Source: Euryodendron excelsum (taxonomy: Eukaryota > Streptophyta > Magnoliopsida > Ericales > Pentaphylacaceae). From it: a stretch of 64,000 bases of DNA. The stretch lies in NCBI GenBank assembly GCA_033060915.1, contig CM065394.1:33982501-34046500 (forward strand), given 5' to 3'. Positions 1-12,640 of the stretch are shown here, one piece after another (position 1 is the first letter of the stretch; each line of letters starts with the position of its first letter). Position numbers and translations under genes: made by a program. The notes beneath the pieces were generated by a model, which saw only the letters and a list, made by a program, of their open reading frames with translations, was not told the origin of the DNA and made no database searches.

Positions 1-2721
1 CTGAGTACCAAAATTGAAAATTGTGAAGGATGATGGCAGTGCAATCCAGCTAACTATTGCAACTGCCACAGTCATTAGAACAGTGGAGATAATAAGCTGC
101 TTCTTCAATGCTGGTTCAATTTCCTTGACAGACTTGATTTCGAAGAAATCTGTAGCGAAGAGGGTAGTGATCAAACAAACAATGATGCCCACAGAACTAA
201 TGAGCAGGGGATAACACATTGCAGTGAAATCATGGTTGATTCCAAAGGAAGAGATGGAAGCTACAACAAGTGCAGCACAAGATGATTCAGCGTATGAGCC
301 AAATAGATCAGACCCCATGCCAGCAATATCACCCACATTATCACCAACGTTGTCTGCAATCACCTGCAAGAATAAAGATATAGCTGATTTTAACAAGCCG
401 CAAAAGAAAATATGTCAAACGTTTTGAATTCAAAAGATTTATACTCACAGCTGGGTTCCTTGGATCATCTTCTGGAATGTTCCTTTCAACCTTCCCCACA
501 AGATCAGCACCAACATCAGCAGCCTTCGTGTAGATACCTCCACCAACTCTCCCAAAAAGAGCCATGGAGGATCCACCAAGGCCGTAACCAGTAATAGCCT
601 CAAAAAGCCCTTCCCAGTCATCACCATAATACAGCTTGAAGAGATTAATGGTAATATACAGGACCAAGAGTCCATTAGCAGCAAGAAGAAAACCCATGAC
701 TGCACCAGCCCTAAATGCAGTAATAAAAGCTTTCCCAACACCTTTTCTTGCTTCTAAAGTTGTCCTTGCATTTGCATAGGTTGCAATTTTCATCCCAAGA
801 AAACCAGACAGGACTGAGGTGATAGCACCAAGCAAGAAGGACACAGTGCTGAATAAGCCAGTAGCAAGTGCTGGCTTGCACATCTTATACGGGTTATAGG
901 TGCAGGGCTGGCTCTTTGTGCTAAAACCCTCAACAGAACCCAAGAAGAGGAATATTAAGATTGCAAAAGCAACCATGAAAACACCAACATACTGATATTC
1001 AGTAAATAAAAAGGATGTCGCACCTGTTACATTCAGACAAAATGAATTTTTAAAATTACGAAAATTACAAAACAACAAATATTAAAAAATCCAAACAAAG
1101 AGCAACATTGATGTGGCAGCACAAAGTTAACAAAACAAAACCACATGAATCACAAAAGAGGTCTTACAACCAAACATGATGGAGGAACAATCCAAGTAAG
1201 AGATGGCACTTAAAGCAGCAAACGAAAAAAAACCTAGGATATAACGCTATCAAGATTATAATAAGCTGGAGTTCAAATTAAAAGACAACATACAAGGGAC
1301 AACACACAGAAAAAAAGAACAAAAAAAGCATAACAAGAAAATGAAAAAAACAAAAGGTACTGAAATATTAAAGGACCAGAATTATACCATCAGAAAGAAG
1401 TAGGTTGGCATTTTTGAAAATTCAAATTCATTGGTAAAAGAACATTCTTTAAAAAATTAAAAAATTAAAAAAAAACCTTAATAAAAGAAGCTCAGTATGT
1501 TATGATTGGAAAATACAAAGGACCACTTTGGAGCAGTCATGCCTGCACACGTCCCGCCAGGGGGGCCCGCGGAGGAAAACTCCTAGGCACACCACCAAAT
1601 TACTAGTACTAAAATAATATTTTACACTCTCGACGCCAACATGAAGTTTCAATGCCACATGCCATATGTCTCCCATTTTCCGATCTAGTGGACTTCATTG
1701 ACATAGAACAAAATAATTAACCCCTCGGTCAACAAAGTAACACCAAACACTTCACCCACAATCAATAAAGAAAGATATTAAAAAAATAAAGAAAGAAAAC
1801 AAGAATCTTTATACTTTAAAACCAAAAATGACATCACTACACGACCTATGTGTTGAAATACTCATCACTTGCAATACACGTGCCCGGCACACTAGTGGTA
1901 TTAATGATTAACCTATTAGCATTAAAAGACAGAGAACTTTATTCATACCTCCCCCAGTTACATCAATGAGGCTCTATGAGTTGTAAGATAATAATATGCT
2001 CTTCTCACTATCAAAGATAATGATCAAATAAAAAAACTACTAAAAATATCGAGAGTGCTTTGGATAAAAAGCATTTAAAACAGATCCGAGCCAGCTCATG
2101 TGCATCAGCTGAAGACCTAACCTGTTTGGCTGCCAAGAAAATGCAGCAAGCAAGTGCAGAAAAACAAGACATGAAACTTTTTTTTTTCCGTTCTAGGAAA
2201 GCAAAAACCGCAGAGCACACAAAATTCAAAATTTTACTACTCTTGGCTGTCTAACAATTCGAACCTAAAGCTAAAGGTTTAATTTTTCTCATTCATACAC
2301 ATCATGGGTATAAAAATCCAAACTTTCACCTTCCTTTTTTTTCCTCCTCTGTTTTCTCAGCTACCAAAAAGACTCAAATAAGATCAATACAAACAGCTGC
2401 ATATATCCGTGTTATCACAAACGCCATTAGATCTGGAAAAAAAACTCTAGAGATCAAGGGTTGAGTCTCACCTTCGGATATGGCATTTTGTATTTCGGCG
2501 CACTTAACGACGACGTTGTGGTCATTGATGCCCTCCTCTTCTTCAATTAGGTAGTCGTCGTACCCATTCTTCTTATTCGTCGGCGACGCCGCGTTCCGTT
2601 CCGGAGAGAGCTTCACGCGAGAGACCAACAGCCACTGGACCAGTGAGAACAAGATTCCGACCACCGCGCAGACTGGAATCACTATCTCGGTCGCCAGATC
2701 TGAGAGCAACGCCGACCCCAT
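1..2721 (-). CDS. AVP1: Vacuolar H+-translocating inorganic pyrophosphatase, 5' half (partial)
   Basis: This membrane enzyme hydrolyses pyrophosphate and pumps protons into the vacuole. Three exons are visible: 2472-2721 (83 codons plus 1 nt), 449-1023 and 363 to beyond base 1, all with GT/AG borders and matching phases. Together they encode about 396 residues, roughly half of the usual 760-770. Exon 1 starts [20 protein letters not shown] (first membrane helix) followed by an acidic loop. Exon 2 holds several hydrophobic helices and the substrate-loop sequence [20 protein letters not shown]. Exon 3 opens [12 protein letters not shown], the second conserved acidic motif, and reads on without interruption to the edge at NFGTQ. 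The ATG at 2719-2721 was chosen because the family N-terminus begins there; upstream in-frame residues are unlike the family. Intron 1 is about 1.45 kb. The later K+-dependence determinant lies outside the window. The family call is very sure; which paralogue is not known. Confidence 0.96.
1024..2471. other. Intron 1 of the pyrophosphatase gene
   Basis: About 1.45 kb of AT-rich sequence lies between exons 1 and 2. It has a GC-rich patch around 1540-1590 and many A-runs near 1320-1480. No second gene, tRNA or clear transposon ends were recognised. The donor (2470-2471) and acceptor (1024-1025) follow GT/AG on the minus strand. Confidence 0.8.
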
Positions 2722-2827
2722 AGTTACTACACCGCCGGAATTCCGTACGATAACCTGCCGGAATATCAAGAGAGAGAAAGAAAGTCACGCAGTACGGGAG
2801 GGTTTGGCCGTTGCAGGGGATTGATAA

Positions 2828-2833
2828 TTTATA
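2828..2833 (-). promoter_or_regulatory. Probable TATA box of the pyrophosphatase gene
   Basis: The minus strand reads CTATAAATTAT here, about 107 bp upstream of the ATG. Transcription would then start near 2800 and the 5' leader would be about 80 nt, including a GA-rich stretch near 2765-2780. No other TATA-like hexamer is better placed. The assignment rests only on motif and distance. Confidence 0.5.
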
Positions 2834-3044
2834 GCAATTGAGAGAGAGAATATCCGAGGATAAGACGGAGGGTTTGGGTGTTCTCTGGTTCTTGGTCGTT
2901 ATGGTACGGCCTCGTTTTAGGTCCCTTCATTTGTTACATTTCACGTGCCATCAAGATTTGGGGTCATCCGACGGTGAAGATTTCAGGAAGATGCTTGATG
3001 TGGTGGGACAACGTTGCAAGGAGGTTAATATCTGAGTTTACAGC

Positions 3045-3242
3045 TTGTTTGGAACCGGAAAAAAGAAGGAAAGGTGAGGAAAAACTCTATTGGTTGTTTT
3101 TTTCTTTTTGATTCGATCTAATACTCTATTTTTTTTCTTTTACTTTTTTTTAAAATTAAACCAAAAAAAATAATAATTTTTTTTTATTTTTTTTCCTTTC
3201 TTCCTTTTCTTTTTTCCCTCCCTCCCTCATGTTCCAAACATA
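3045..3242. repeat. Small fold-back element, MITE-like
   Basis: The left end carries TGTTTGGAAC and the right end carries its reverse complement GTTCCAAACA. Purine-rich sequence after the left end mirrors pyrimidine-rich sequence before the right end. The arms are degenerate poly-purine/poly-pyrimidine and no clean target duplication was found. Similar ends recur at 7390-7535 and 35545-35975, so this looks like a local family. Confidence 0.45.
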
Positions 3243-6200
3243 CTGTTAGGGCAGGGAAATAACATGAGTCGAGCGAGTATTTTCGACGCATCAACGTTGG
3301 GAATCAACTTTTTCTTTTCTTAAAAATCCTTTTCGAGTTTTTACATTGTCTAGGGAGTTCTAATGTAGTGTCACGACCACCACAGGTTATACTCCCTAGC
3401 ATTATTATATACTCACATATTTTGATAAGATTTTAATAGTCTATTGACTCTGTTCCAAGAAAATTGTAAAATTTTAAATGATTGATTAATTAGTAAATAC
3501 TGAGTTATTTTCGTCTTGAAATAAATTACTAACAAAATAAGCTAGCTCGGTTCCAACTCAGCAAAATCCAGTAGCAACCATTTCAGTAACCAACAAATAG
3601 TTGAATTGGACTATTGAATCCTCCAAAACAATCAAACAATTTGTCAAGGAAGCTTTTTATTTGTCGATCCATTGGGAGATTTTCTAAAATGTTGGTAGTC
3701 CTTTGTATACCTGAAAATTCACCTATTTAAATACCAAGTTGAAACATTCATGCAAATATATTTGGAAAGCTCGCATATAAAAAATAATTTGACTCAGCAT
3801 TCATCATATTTTTTTTTTAAAGTAGTAGGTGAAATTTTTAAGAATGTCTGATTGAACTCTCAAACTAAATTGACAAGCACAAATAATCTGAAAGAAAAAA
3901 AGACGATGAGAATATCTCGACTCTCTTTGGGCCAAAGGCATTCCGATGATTAAGTTAACAAGCTTAATCACAATGAATCGAATAAATTATAGAAAACTAA
4001 AACTCAACTGAACGTACCTTACATCTTAGTGGTATGGGGTTTTTATAGCTTTTAGAATGTCATAATCTTATAGAAAATTATATTTATCTCCTCTTAAGAG
4101 TTAACCACTTTTAGATAATTATTTATTGTCATAGTCCTTTTAAAAATTGACTTGCATATGCTCAACCAACTTGGAACCTTGATGGATCGCGGTTAAGTTT
4201 ACCACTATTGGGTCTTTTATTTGGATACTAGTGAGTTCGGGCCTCTCATGGCCCAAGTTGACAGTATGCTCTTAGATGAGCCCAATCTTATTATATTAAG
4301 TCTCATTATTTTGACCACAAAAGTAAATAATGGAATACCAATTAATTTGAGTAGCAATGTTTACAAATATCTAATTCAAACATCACATTGTCAAAATATA
4401 TGAACTTGTAATCGAAGTCAATAGATCAAGCCGAAGGGCCTGTTTGGTAAGCATACCAAAAGGGGCCTAAGATCCATATTATTAACATCTTATTTTAAGT
4501 ATATTCTTAGCCAGCAGTAAACTATATTTTGAACTTCTACTGTAAGCTAAAGAGTTCAAAGCCTTTAAACTACGTGAAAAAATCCTTAAAAATTTGTGTT
4601 TAGTAGTTTTAACTATATAGGGGTGTTTAGATTATAGCTTAAAAAAGTTATAAATCAAAAGCTTAAGTTTATTTTAAAAAGTCATTTTTTTAAATAGTTT
4701 TTTAAAGTTTAAATTAGTTTTAAAAGTGACTTTTTTAAGCAAGAAACTAAACACAGTTTAAAAAAGTTATAAGTTTAAGTCCTAAATTGTTAAAAAAAAA
4801 TAGCATTCAAATTTCTCATAAAACTAATTTACGAGTATATTTACTTGAAAAAAAGCTTCAAATTGTGTTTAGAATTTAAATTTATTTAAAAAAATAAAAA
4901 AAATATGAAAGAAAAGAGAATTGTTCTTCTCTCAACTTTTTCTTTTTCTTTTATTTTTTATTATTAAATTCTTAATCTAAACAGAACGCTTAAAAAAAAA
5001 TTGTAGTTTTAAAGGAAAAGAGAGGTTACCCAACTTGAGCGAAGTCCCATTTCTTAAATTGAAGAACTTAGTAGACTGATCAAAGACCAACGAAATTGTC
5101 GGTCAACGGTGATAAGTTCATTGTCTTTGTTGTGACGAGGAGCACCCAATAATTGCTCGTTTAATTTTCGGTTTGAGGATAATGTCGGGACTCGAGAGGT
5201 CCGGTCTTTTGGAAAGACGGCCTGAGCGGTTCCTGACGTTGCTTCACGTGTGTGTTGAACGGCGTGCAACTCTGCGGATAATACCTTGCTATTCCCCCTC
5301 CCTGTCTTGCTTCTTCCACTCCAGCTGCTATCTTCATTGGAATTCTCTTTTAACCCCACTCGCCTCCCAAATGATTGCCATTTTTCCTCCTTGATATCTC
5401 ACTCCAAGAAGGCTTTTTGAGTAGATGTTTTTAATAGATTCTTCTTGTCAACACTCAACAGCACTTTCCATTTGGGTAATTAGTTAATTATCCAACTCTT
5501 CTCGTAAACTTCACCATTAGTATACAGCGTATATGTGATCACAATTTTTTAATGTAAATATAAATATTTTTCTCCTTATTGGTCAAAAAAACAAAATGTA
5601 TGTGTCTTGCATTCATCATACATTAAGTGTGAACCTTTTAGGAGAGTAGTTGATAAAATTTTCTACCTCCTTAAAGGCTATGTTAGTCATTTTAAAGTGT
5701 GTGATGAGTTTAATTTTTACAAAATTTATATTAAAGTTCCCCTGTTTCTATGAAAGAGTAGCGGCCGTTACCTTATTTTTTGGTAAAAAAATAAGTAACT
5801 ATATTGGGTCAGGCACCATTTGAATAAACTCTTGAATTTTACATTTTTATTATAAAAAAAAAATTACCTATGCAAATGAATTCCTTACATAGTTCATAAG
5901 TTAGGTGGTCAAGAATTAGGAGGTTTGCATGTGCAATCAATGAACAAACAAGGAAAATCAAATTGGGCCCATTTTAAGAGAGAAGAGATGGAACCATCAC
6001 CAGAGAAAGAGATTGTCCTACTACCATAGGAGGGTACCTTGATAATTAATATGCATCATGCAGGAATGTAACCAATACAAGTTGAAGTGGACATAACAAT
6101 CATTGTTTTCTTTTGTAATGTACTCAATTGTGGGTTTTGTTTGCTTTGTATTCAAGAATTGGGGTACCCTAAGAGAGAAGGTGTGGAGTGGTCCATCATT

Positions 6201-6615
6201 GTATGAGCGAAAAAGAGACTACGATCCAAACTTGGAAAGTTGGGACTCCTCTCTCAAGGATGGTCCCCTCCAGATTTGGTTTGGACAATCCCCAATGTTC
6301 CAGTTGGCTTCAAAGTCCTTAGAAGCCTACCCTCACTTCCCGCCTATGCCCAAAAATTACTTGGGATTCACAATGAAAATTTTCATTTAAAATCAGAGGG
6401 AATTTGCATAATTAGATTAATTGAGGGGCAAATTGTCGGTAGGTCTACGATCAAATAAAAAAATAGTATTTCGTTGCACGAGGCTCTCCTATGTTAATGT
6501 TTAGGTATACCCAGCCTCTGTAGAGATGTTATTTTTTGCATTTTCAATGTGTAGTGCTCAGGTCGAAATCAATTTCCTGCGCCAGCCAACATGTAAGTAT
6601 AAATCCAGGATGGGC

Positions 6616-6618
<3 letters not shown>
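3243..6618. other. Intergenic stretch, no gene recognised
   Basis: AT-rich DNA. Around 4620-4990 there are repeated words such as TTAAAAAAGTTATAA in both orientations, probably a worn fold-back element. Short open frames near 5054-5394 and 6103-6458 have no recognisable family, start context or splice partner. Confidence 0.5.

Positions 6619-6620
<2 letters not shown>

Positions 6621-6658
<38 letters not shown>
6621..6658. repeat. (CT)n microsatellite
   Basis: About 19 uninterrupted CT dinucleotides. No gene starts or ends within 900 bp, so this is most likely a neutral simple repeat. Confidence 0.9.
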
Positions 6659-6662
<4 letters not shown>

Positions 6663-7138
6663 TGTCATGTCATAATACAAGTTGTTAGGTCCCAAGTGAA
6701 GGCAAGGCATCCCAATTTGAATATACAACTGAGATTGATTGGCAAAGGGGTTGTTTGGGAGATTTGGCTTGTTACTCTATTCCCGCTGCGATCAGCCAAA
6801 TGTAATACTATTTATAGTTACAATTGTGGGTTAGTCACCATTTAATGTGTGTCATATTAAGTAACATTAAGTACAAAGCAACAGTAACACTTCTTGGCTA
6901 GCCAATGAGTAGGGTTGAGCATTTGGTCCGAGTTGAGCCTGGCTGATCAGCATGACAATGTGCAGAAGTACTGGGGCTTTCATCTAGCTATGTTAGTACT
7001 ACCAACTAACACACAAAAAACAGCAACCAACACATAAATATATATTCCCTTCAAGGTATTTAGACCATAGTTGCTATAATGAAAACGGAAAATGCGTCCA
7101 AAAATTATATGAGAAACAAGAAGCCGGAAAACAATTAA
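6659..7138. other. Intergenic stretch, nothing recognised
   Basis: No open frame of note, repeat or transposon end was seen between the CT tract and the fold-back element at 7139. Confidence 0.5.
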
Positions 7139-7323
7139 GGACCCGTTTGATTATAGCCTTTTCAAGCTTTTTTTGGGTTAGTTCTTTTGGCTTATAAGAG
7201 AAAAAAATTAATTTTTTTAGCTTTTTGGCTTGTCTTAGCTTATAAAAGCAAAAAAACTTAAAAATTTTAACTTTTTTGCTTATAAGTCAAAAAAGTTAAA
7301 TAAATTGTATCAAACGGACCCTA
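7139..7323. repeat. MITE with CCGTTTGAT inverted ends
   Basis: The left end reads GGACCCGTTTGAT and the right end reads ATCAAACGGACCC. The interior is full of CTTATAAG and AGCTTATAAAAGC words that pair across the centre. The size (about 185 bp), AT-rich interior and inverted ends fit a small non-autonomous DNA transposon. The target duplication could not be fixed with certainty. Confidence 0.65.
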
Positions 7324-7389
7324 AGGATTGATTAGAAAATTTAATAGGAATCTTAATAATAAACTTTTATAAAACTTTAAGAAAATCTT

Positions 7390-7535
7390 TAGGTTGCGTG
7401 TGGATCAAGAATTTTATAATGGAAAAGAAAAGGAAAATGTGAGGGACAAAATAGGATTTGTTCTCTTTTCTCTCACATTTTCCTCTTCCTTTTCCTTTCC
7501 TTTTTCCTTGATAAATGAGAGTTCCAAACACAACA
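7390..7535. repeat. Purine/pyrimidine hairpin, MITE-like
   Basis: GGAAAAGAAAAGGAAAATGT followed by GAG on the left mirrors CTC followed by ACATTTTCCTCTTCCTTTTC on the right, with about 30 bp between them. It resembles the fold-back unit at 3045-3242. It ends shortly before the LTR element begins. Confidence 0.5.
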
Positions 7536-7570
7536 TTAGAAAACTTAGTGAAAATTTTTGAAAAACTTAG

Positions 7571-8050
7571 TGGTAATTGTGGACCAAATAAATCAGAAAG
7601 CCCAAGAAATAAAGCACGCTAGGTTCGATTTGAAGAGGATGGGCTCGACATGGTGAATTGAGCTCAGTGCATTACACAGACAAGCCCAGTAAATAAGAGT
7701 CCTAAGCCGACCTAGACTAGGACATTTAAAGATAAGTCCAAATCCATCGTTAATCGATCCCAAAAGTGATTGACTACTAGAAGGAGAATTGATACCATTC
7801 CTAGAAGGGATATGACCTCTGAAGCTTATAAATACACCATGTCACTAAGAAGCAAAGTATGTTCACTTGAGCTAGTGCATAGTACTTTTGCTCAATTCAT
7901 TGAGATTAAGCTTGCCTAACTCAATTATCGAAGTGCCATCGGTCCAAAGAGGTTTGACGCATTCTCATTATTTTTGTCCTTATAGATTGCTTGGAGCTTG
8001 TCAAGTTAGTTCGCAAAGCAGATCAAGTCTTCTAAAAAATCTCACTTACA
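7571..8050 (+). repeat. 5' LTR
   Basis: This copy aligns along its whole length with 12960-13459. It ends TCACTTACA, directly followed by the PBS-like sequence. A TATA-like TTATAAATACACC near 7827-7839 could be the LTR promoter. The start may be TG at 7571 or TGTGG at 7578. Confidence 0.8.
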
Positions 8051-8052
8051 CT

Positions 8053-8068
8053 TGGCGCTGTCTGTAGG
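8053..8068 (+). other. Primer binding site-like sequence
   Basis: TGGCGCTGTCTGTAGG lies two bases after the 5' LTR and resembles the TGGCGCCGTCTGTGGG start common in plant Ty3/Gypsy elements. It would pair with a tRNA 3' end. It carries two substitutions relative to that form, in line with a dead element. Confidence 0.65.
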
Positions 8069-9380
8069 AGGGCCAAGTAAAGAATATGCGTGCAAGCAAC
8101 CTTGAAGGAGTAGATCCCACCAACCATGAGATTTTTGACAGCCACAATGTTTGAAGCCATCCCTCTTTTGAGGGGGAAATCTCGTTGGAATACCAGGATG
8201 TGTCAACGTACTACCGAGGTTGGGGGGATTGGCACTTACGGTCAAAGGTCCATTATCCAACTTTCAATCTCCTAGACACCAAGGAAGACGATTAGCATAG
8301 GGGACCTCGAATTATAGGCGGAATCCCTCTCTGCTGAAGTAACAGTCGGAGGAACCTTTTATGTTCTAGTGATCCCCCCTCGAAGGCACTTGAGTCTTAA
8401 GGTCCCGAAAGAGGAATTAAGGGAACGCGACCAAAAGATGATCGACCTTGAAGCGCAACTAAAAGCCACAAAGGAGGATGTTGCTAGACACAAGCAATAT
8501 AGCCATGTGCAACCGGACATGCGCGTGAGCCTAGCATCACCCGTTGGGCACGACGCCTCCATCCATGAAGCTCTTAGCGCCCTGCGTCAAGGTTGCCCGC
8601 AAGGATAGGAACCATCGATTAGCAACTGTTAAGCCCACAATACAATGTCCCATGACACCCATGCTAGCCAAACCAGGCGGCCGTGTGCACAAGCGTGAAC
8701 CCAATGCGTAAGTGCACACGAGACACACGACATGCAAGTGTGCACACCGAGGCCCAATCCGTCATGGATATAAGCCCCACCACTATATAATTGCGGCGTA
8801 GCGGGTGCAAATACCACAACCCCATCCTCTACGCTAATGCCCAACATCTGCCCCACCGGGCACAATGCCGCCCATGTAGCCCCTTGACTAGCATGAGGAC
8901 TGCGGCCACGTGCCACAACCAACCCCCAAGTCTCGCCTACTCTCTTAGGGGACTCACTTGAGTGTTGTCCCTTTCGGTAGCACCAGGGCGTGGTAGAGTC
9001 AATACCATGCCCCCCCTTATAGTAGCATTCTGAGCCATCTCCAAATTGATAGGAAGAAACATCCTACCCCCTCGAGGAGTCATAATCTATATATCTAATA
9101 AATATGAAAAATATAAATTACGAGATTGCCATGCCACCGGCCAACCATTCTCAGACATGCCTCACGCCAAAGTCCCTCGCGGTGGCAACCCGTGACACTA
9201 TGGGATTGGACCGAGCAATGCCCACAAGGGCATTTTGGTTATTTTGCCCCTATTTGGGCTTGGTGGGCCCGCGAAGCGATGAGTTGACTAGATTAGGACT
9301 AGAATTCTGGAATATGTCCATATTGACTTGAACTCAAGTTTGGACAGACTGTAGACTGCCGAGCAGTCAAAAATAGGGTG
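8069..9380 (+). pseudogene. Possible remnant of the element's gag region
   Basis: Between the PBS and the tandem repeats there are only broken frames. The plus-strand frame at 8369-8608 includes an acidic/basic helical stretch (LRERDQKMIDLEAQLKATKE) that could be a coiled coil. No zinc knuckle or capsid motif is recognisable. The position after the PBS is where gag is expected, so gag is an inference from position rather than from sequence. Confidence 0.3.
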
Positions 9381-9384
9381 CTTA

Positions 9385-10190
9385 CAGTCGGCTAATGAAG
9401 GCCAAACCTATCAAAAATCAAGTGAAGAGCCTTGGTCCTACCTGAGTTAGGCAGGTCGACCAATGAAGGCTAAATTAATTAAAAACCAAGTGAAGATCCT
9501 TGGTCCTGCCTAAGTTAGGTAGGTCGGTCAATAAAGTCCAAAATTATAAAAAAACCAAGTGAAAACCTTAGTCTTACCTAAGTTAGGCAGGTCGGCCAAT
9601 AAAGGCCAAACTTATTAAAAAACCAAGTGAAGACCTTAGTCCTGCCTAAGTTAGGCAGGTCAGCCAATGAAGGCTAAACTTATTAAAAAACAAAGTGAAA
9701 ATTCTTGGTCCTAGCTAAGTTGGGCAGATCAACCCAAGAATGGCCAAATAAATTAAAAAAAACCAAGTGAAGATCCTTGGTCCTGCCTAAGTTAAATAGG
9801 TCGTCTAATGAAGGCCAAAAAAACACCCAAGTGTTAAAGCTTGGTCGGACCTAAATTAGGCAGGTTAGCCCGAGAATGACCAAAACCTATAAAAAAAACT
9901 AAGTCTTTTATGCTTAGCCTTGCCTAAGTTAGGCAAGTTGGCCCAAGAATGGCCAAATCTATGAAAAAATTTATGCAAAAGCTAAGTCTTTTATACTTAG
10001 TCCTGCCTCGATCAAGTAGGTCAGCCAGAGAATGGCCAAACTAGATAAAAGCTAACTATCTTTTTCATTTATGTCCTGCTTAAGTTGAGTAGGTTGGCCT
10101 AAGGACGACCAACCTTAAGTATTTTATACTTAATCTTGACTAAGTTTTTCAGATCGGCCCAAGAACGGCCAAATGTTATAAAAATATTCA
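9385..10190. repeat. Tandem repeat block with a palindrome in each unit
   Basis: About 11 imperfect units of 65-80 bp. Each has a spacer close to AATGAAGGCCAAA, an AACCAAGTGAAGA-CCTTGGT part and the palindrome CCTGCCTAAGTTAGGCAGG, followed by TCGGCC. Units near 9600-9660 keep the palindrome perfectly, while those after 9900 are more diverged and longer. The block lies inside the LTR element between the gag-like remnant and the antisense ORF. Confidence 0.85.
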
Positions 10191-10339
10191 AGCATAAAAG
10201 ACCAAAAAGAAATTCATTCAACAATAAAGCAGAAAAGAAGTTTATTTAAATTCTGAGAAGTTTTTTACAATGAGGTTGCTCAGAAGTTACAGAAAGGTTG
10301 AGTACAAGAAGGCGAAAGAAACACCTAAGTCTGCATGGC

Positions 10340-12640
10340 TGGAACGGCAAAGAGGTCAATGGAGCCAGGAATCACTTCAGTAACATCAGTAATCTTAACA
10401 ACCTCTAGAGTTAGAGGGGCTGTATTGACACCAACAACTTCAGTGATGTTGACTTGCCTAATTTAGGAGGGAGTCACCTCGGTGACTTTAGGAATGGCCT
10501 CATTAAGAAGTAGTCAGGGGATGTTCTTCTAGAGTGGATCCACCACTGAAACCTTCAATGCCGTGAGGGCAGCCACCCAACCGTCCTTGAAGATCGCATT
10601 CATCATCCTAAGGATCTATTGCGTATAATCATCCCCAGCTTTTTCAAAACCTTCCTTAAAACTTGCCTCCTTCAAGGATGGGAGCTCGGCCTTCATCTTT
10701 CCAATCTCTTGCTTTGCCCGATCAAGCTCTCGGTTCCTCTGTGTTAGCTTGGCCAAGGTGGTCGGCATGGCCTTTTCGCTTTTTTTGAGCTTGGCCTTTG
10801 CGTCAATTACGGCCTTCTTGTTAGCCCGAGCCTCTAGCTTCAGAGCACTATGTTGTTGCTTCAGTTCCCTCAGGCCCTTATCTATAGTTGCAAAGCGAGA
10901 TATTGCATTGTAAGTCTGGAAAGCAACCTAGAAATAGAGAAAATGGTTTAATTCTGATACAAGAAACCAAATGGGAAAGTGGCTAAAGAGATCGACAGAC
11001 TATTATGTACAACTCCCATGAAGATCTTTTGGTTGGTCACCAGCCCCAGCATGTCTTGGTCCCAAGGCAAGATAGCTCCTTCAACCAACCCCACCGCAAC
11101 AAAAGGGTTAGCAAGGCCAAAGTCAATGGTGGTTATAAGACGTGTATTGGCCACCAGTTGGATCATGATCTTCGACACTGGCCTAGCATTCGACTTAACC
11201 AATGCCGGCCTAGCCCGCTGAGCTCTAGGCATCCTTGGTACATCTCCTGCTACTGGCCTCTTAGATGTCGACCGTTCGGTTGACGATACGTTCGCTCTAG
11301 CTTCAGCTTCAGAGGTAGCCAGCGGTAGAGGCATGAGCGGAGTTGTGTTTACCCCGGTTGTGGGTGCCTGGGCAGCTCTCGCCTTCCTCCCAGCAATTAT
11401 AGCTGCCAAACTTCATGTCTACATGTTGCCTAGCTTGTCCTCCATCTCAGAGCTCGAGTAGATTTGTTGCCTAAACTGATGAATAGGTCGATGACCTGGA
11501 ACCATTTCTGGAGTTGAGGTTAAGGATGATGTTGATGACGAAGTGGGGCTCAAACTGGGCTCCTCCTCCTCGTCAAGGACTTTAATCGGGGAATTGACTC
11601 TTGAGGCGAAGCACAGCCAGATGACGATGACTCCTCAAAAACACCAGTTTCTCCTTTCACCTCGGTAGGAGCACGTGCAACTGTAACTCTGCTGGAATTA
11701 TGAATATAGGGGATCGCAATACCCTCTAGAATGTTCTCAAAGTCGTCAACCTCCCCTTGCGCCTTGAGTGTGGCAATGATGTTGTTTGGAATGCCTTCGG
11801 TTGTTAAGAAAGACCGGTAACAGATTGGGTACCGTAGGAGAATGTGAGTAGCACTACTGACTCCGCGTTATAGGCTATTTCTTTTGTAGGCCCAAACTCT
11901 CTTCAGCAGTGGTATGTTAATCTCGAGATCCTTGTACTGCTTCTTGGGCTTGGTATGTTCACTTAGAAACAAAGAAAGTGCAAGTGCCACATCGCCAAAG
12001 AAAGTAAGAACAATAAGAGAAAGGTCACGACGTTCTAAGTATAGTCCTGGAGCGTAGGGCTTTCTTGGGCAACGCTAGTGGGGTTGCTCAGCCTAGGGGA
12101 CATCTCTGTATTCCCGGGGCCTAAAATTTACACCATGACATCGTCCACTCCCTTTCCAACATCAGGAAGGATCTAAACGATCTTACTATTCTTATGTTTG
12201 GAATGGAAATATAGTTTTTGGTAGTTGTTACCAACCCTCACGGGTGTGTAGCAGTACACAAACTTTTGGATGCTCATCTCTACCTCTAGAACGCGATTAA
12301 GCTCTACTATGCCCATCACTATTCCAAAGACGTTAATTGCTAACTAGGCAGGGCACAAAGAGTAGTGCTAGAGGAATGACGTAAAAATGGGTGGAGAGGG
12401 AACCTAACACCGCCACTCGTCTATGGCTATTAAAGGGAAGGGCATCCCCTTATTCGACTCGTATAAACAAAATTCCTCACGGCCTACCAACTTGATATCA
12501 ACTCCCATTGGGAATTGATACCTCTCCTTAAAAGCAGTGATGGCCCCAGGAGTACTAAGTATGTTCGTAAACCATGTAGCTATTACTATGTGCTCGGCAA
12601 TGTGAAGGTGCAAAGAGAAAGGTTGGGTAGAGTCTTAGAC
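10340..12640 (-). pseudogene. Antisense ORF of the LTR element, broken
   Basis: Reading against the element's direction, related protein segments appear in order in several frames. Near 12613-12404 there is a segment containing EEFCLYESNKGMPFPLIAID. Around 12360-12130 there is a stretch with VFGIVMGIVELNRVLEVEMS. Near 11840-11630 there is LRYPICYRSFLTTEGIPNN. At 11409-10948 there is a 153-residue open frame. At 10920-10640 a charged coiled coil contains KAKLKKSEKAMPTTLAKLTQ. Stops and shifts interrupt it. The layout (N-terminal globular part, disordered middle, C-terminal coiled coil) matches, from memory, the antisense-encoded protein of plant Tat-type Gypsy elements. Its function is unknown. 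The alternative is a captured host gene fragment. Confidence 0.6.

Noticed and set aside
5054..5394. Overlapping frames on both strands around 5.1-5.4 kb
   Set aside because: No recognisable domain, leader or splice signals. Probably old transposon remnant, but unsupported.
6103..6458. Plus-strand frames of 72-95 codons
   Set aside because: Some protein-like stretches, but no family, no start context and no neighbouring exon.
8629..8922. Minus-strand 97-codon frame and overlapping minus-strand frame 8537-8737
   Set aside because: Cys/Val/Gly-rich composition without a family. It lies in a GC-rich patch of the LTR element, where stops are rare by chance.
9385..10190. CRISPR-like array of repeats
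   Set aside because: Repeat units are contiguous and degenerate, with no unique spacers, and the DNA is a plant transposon.
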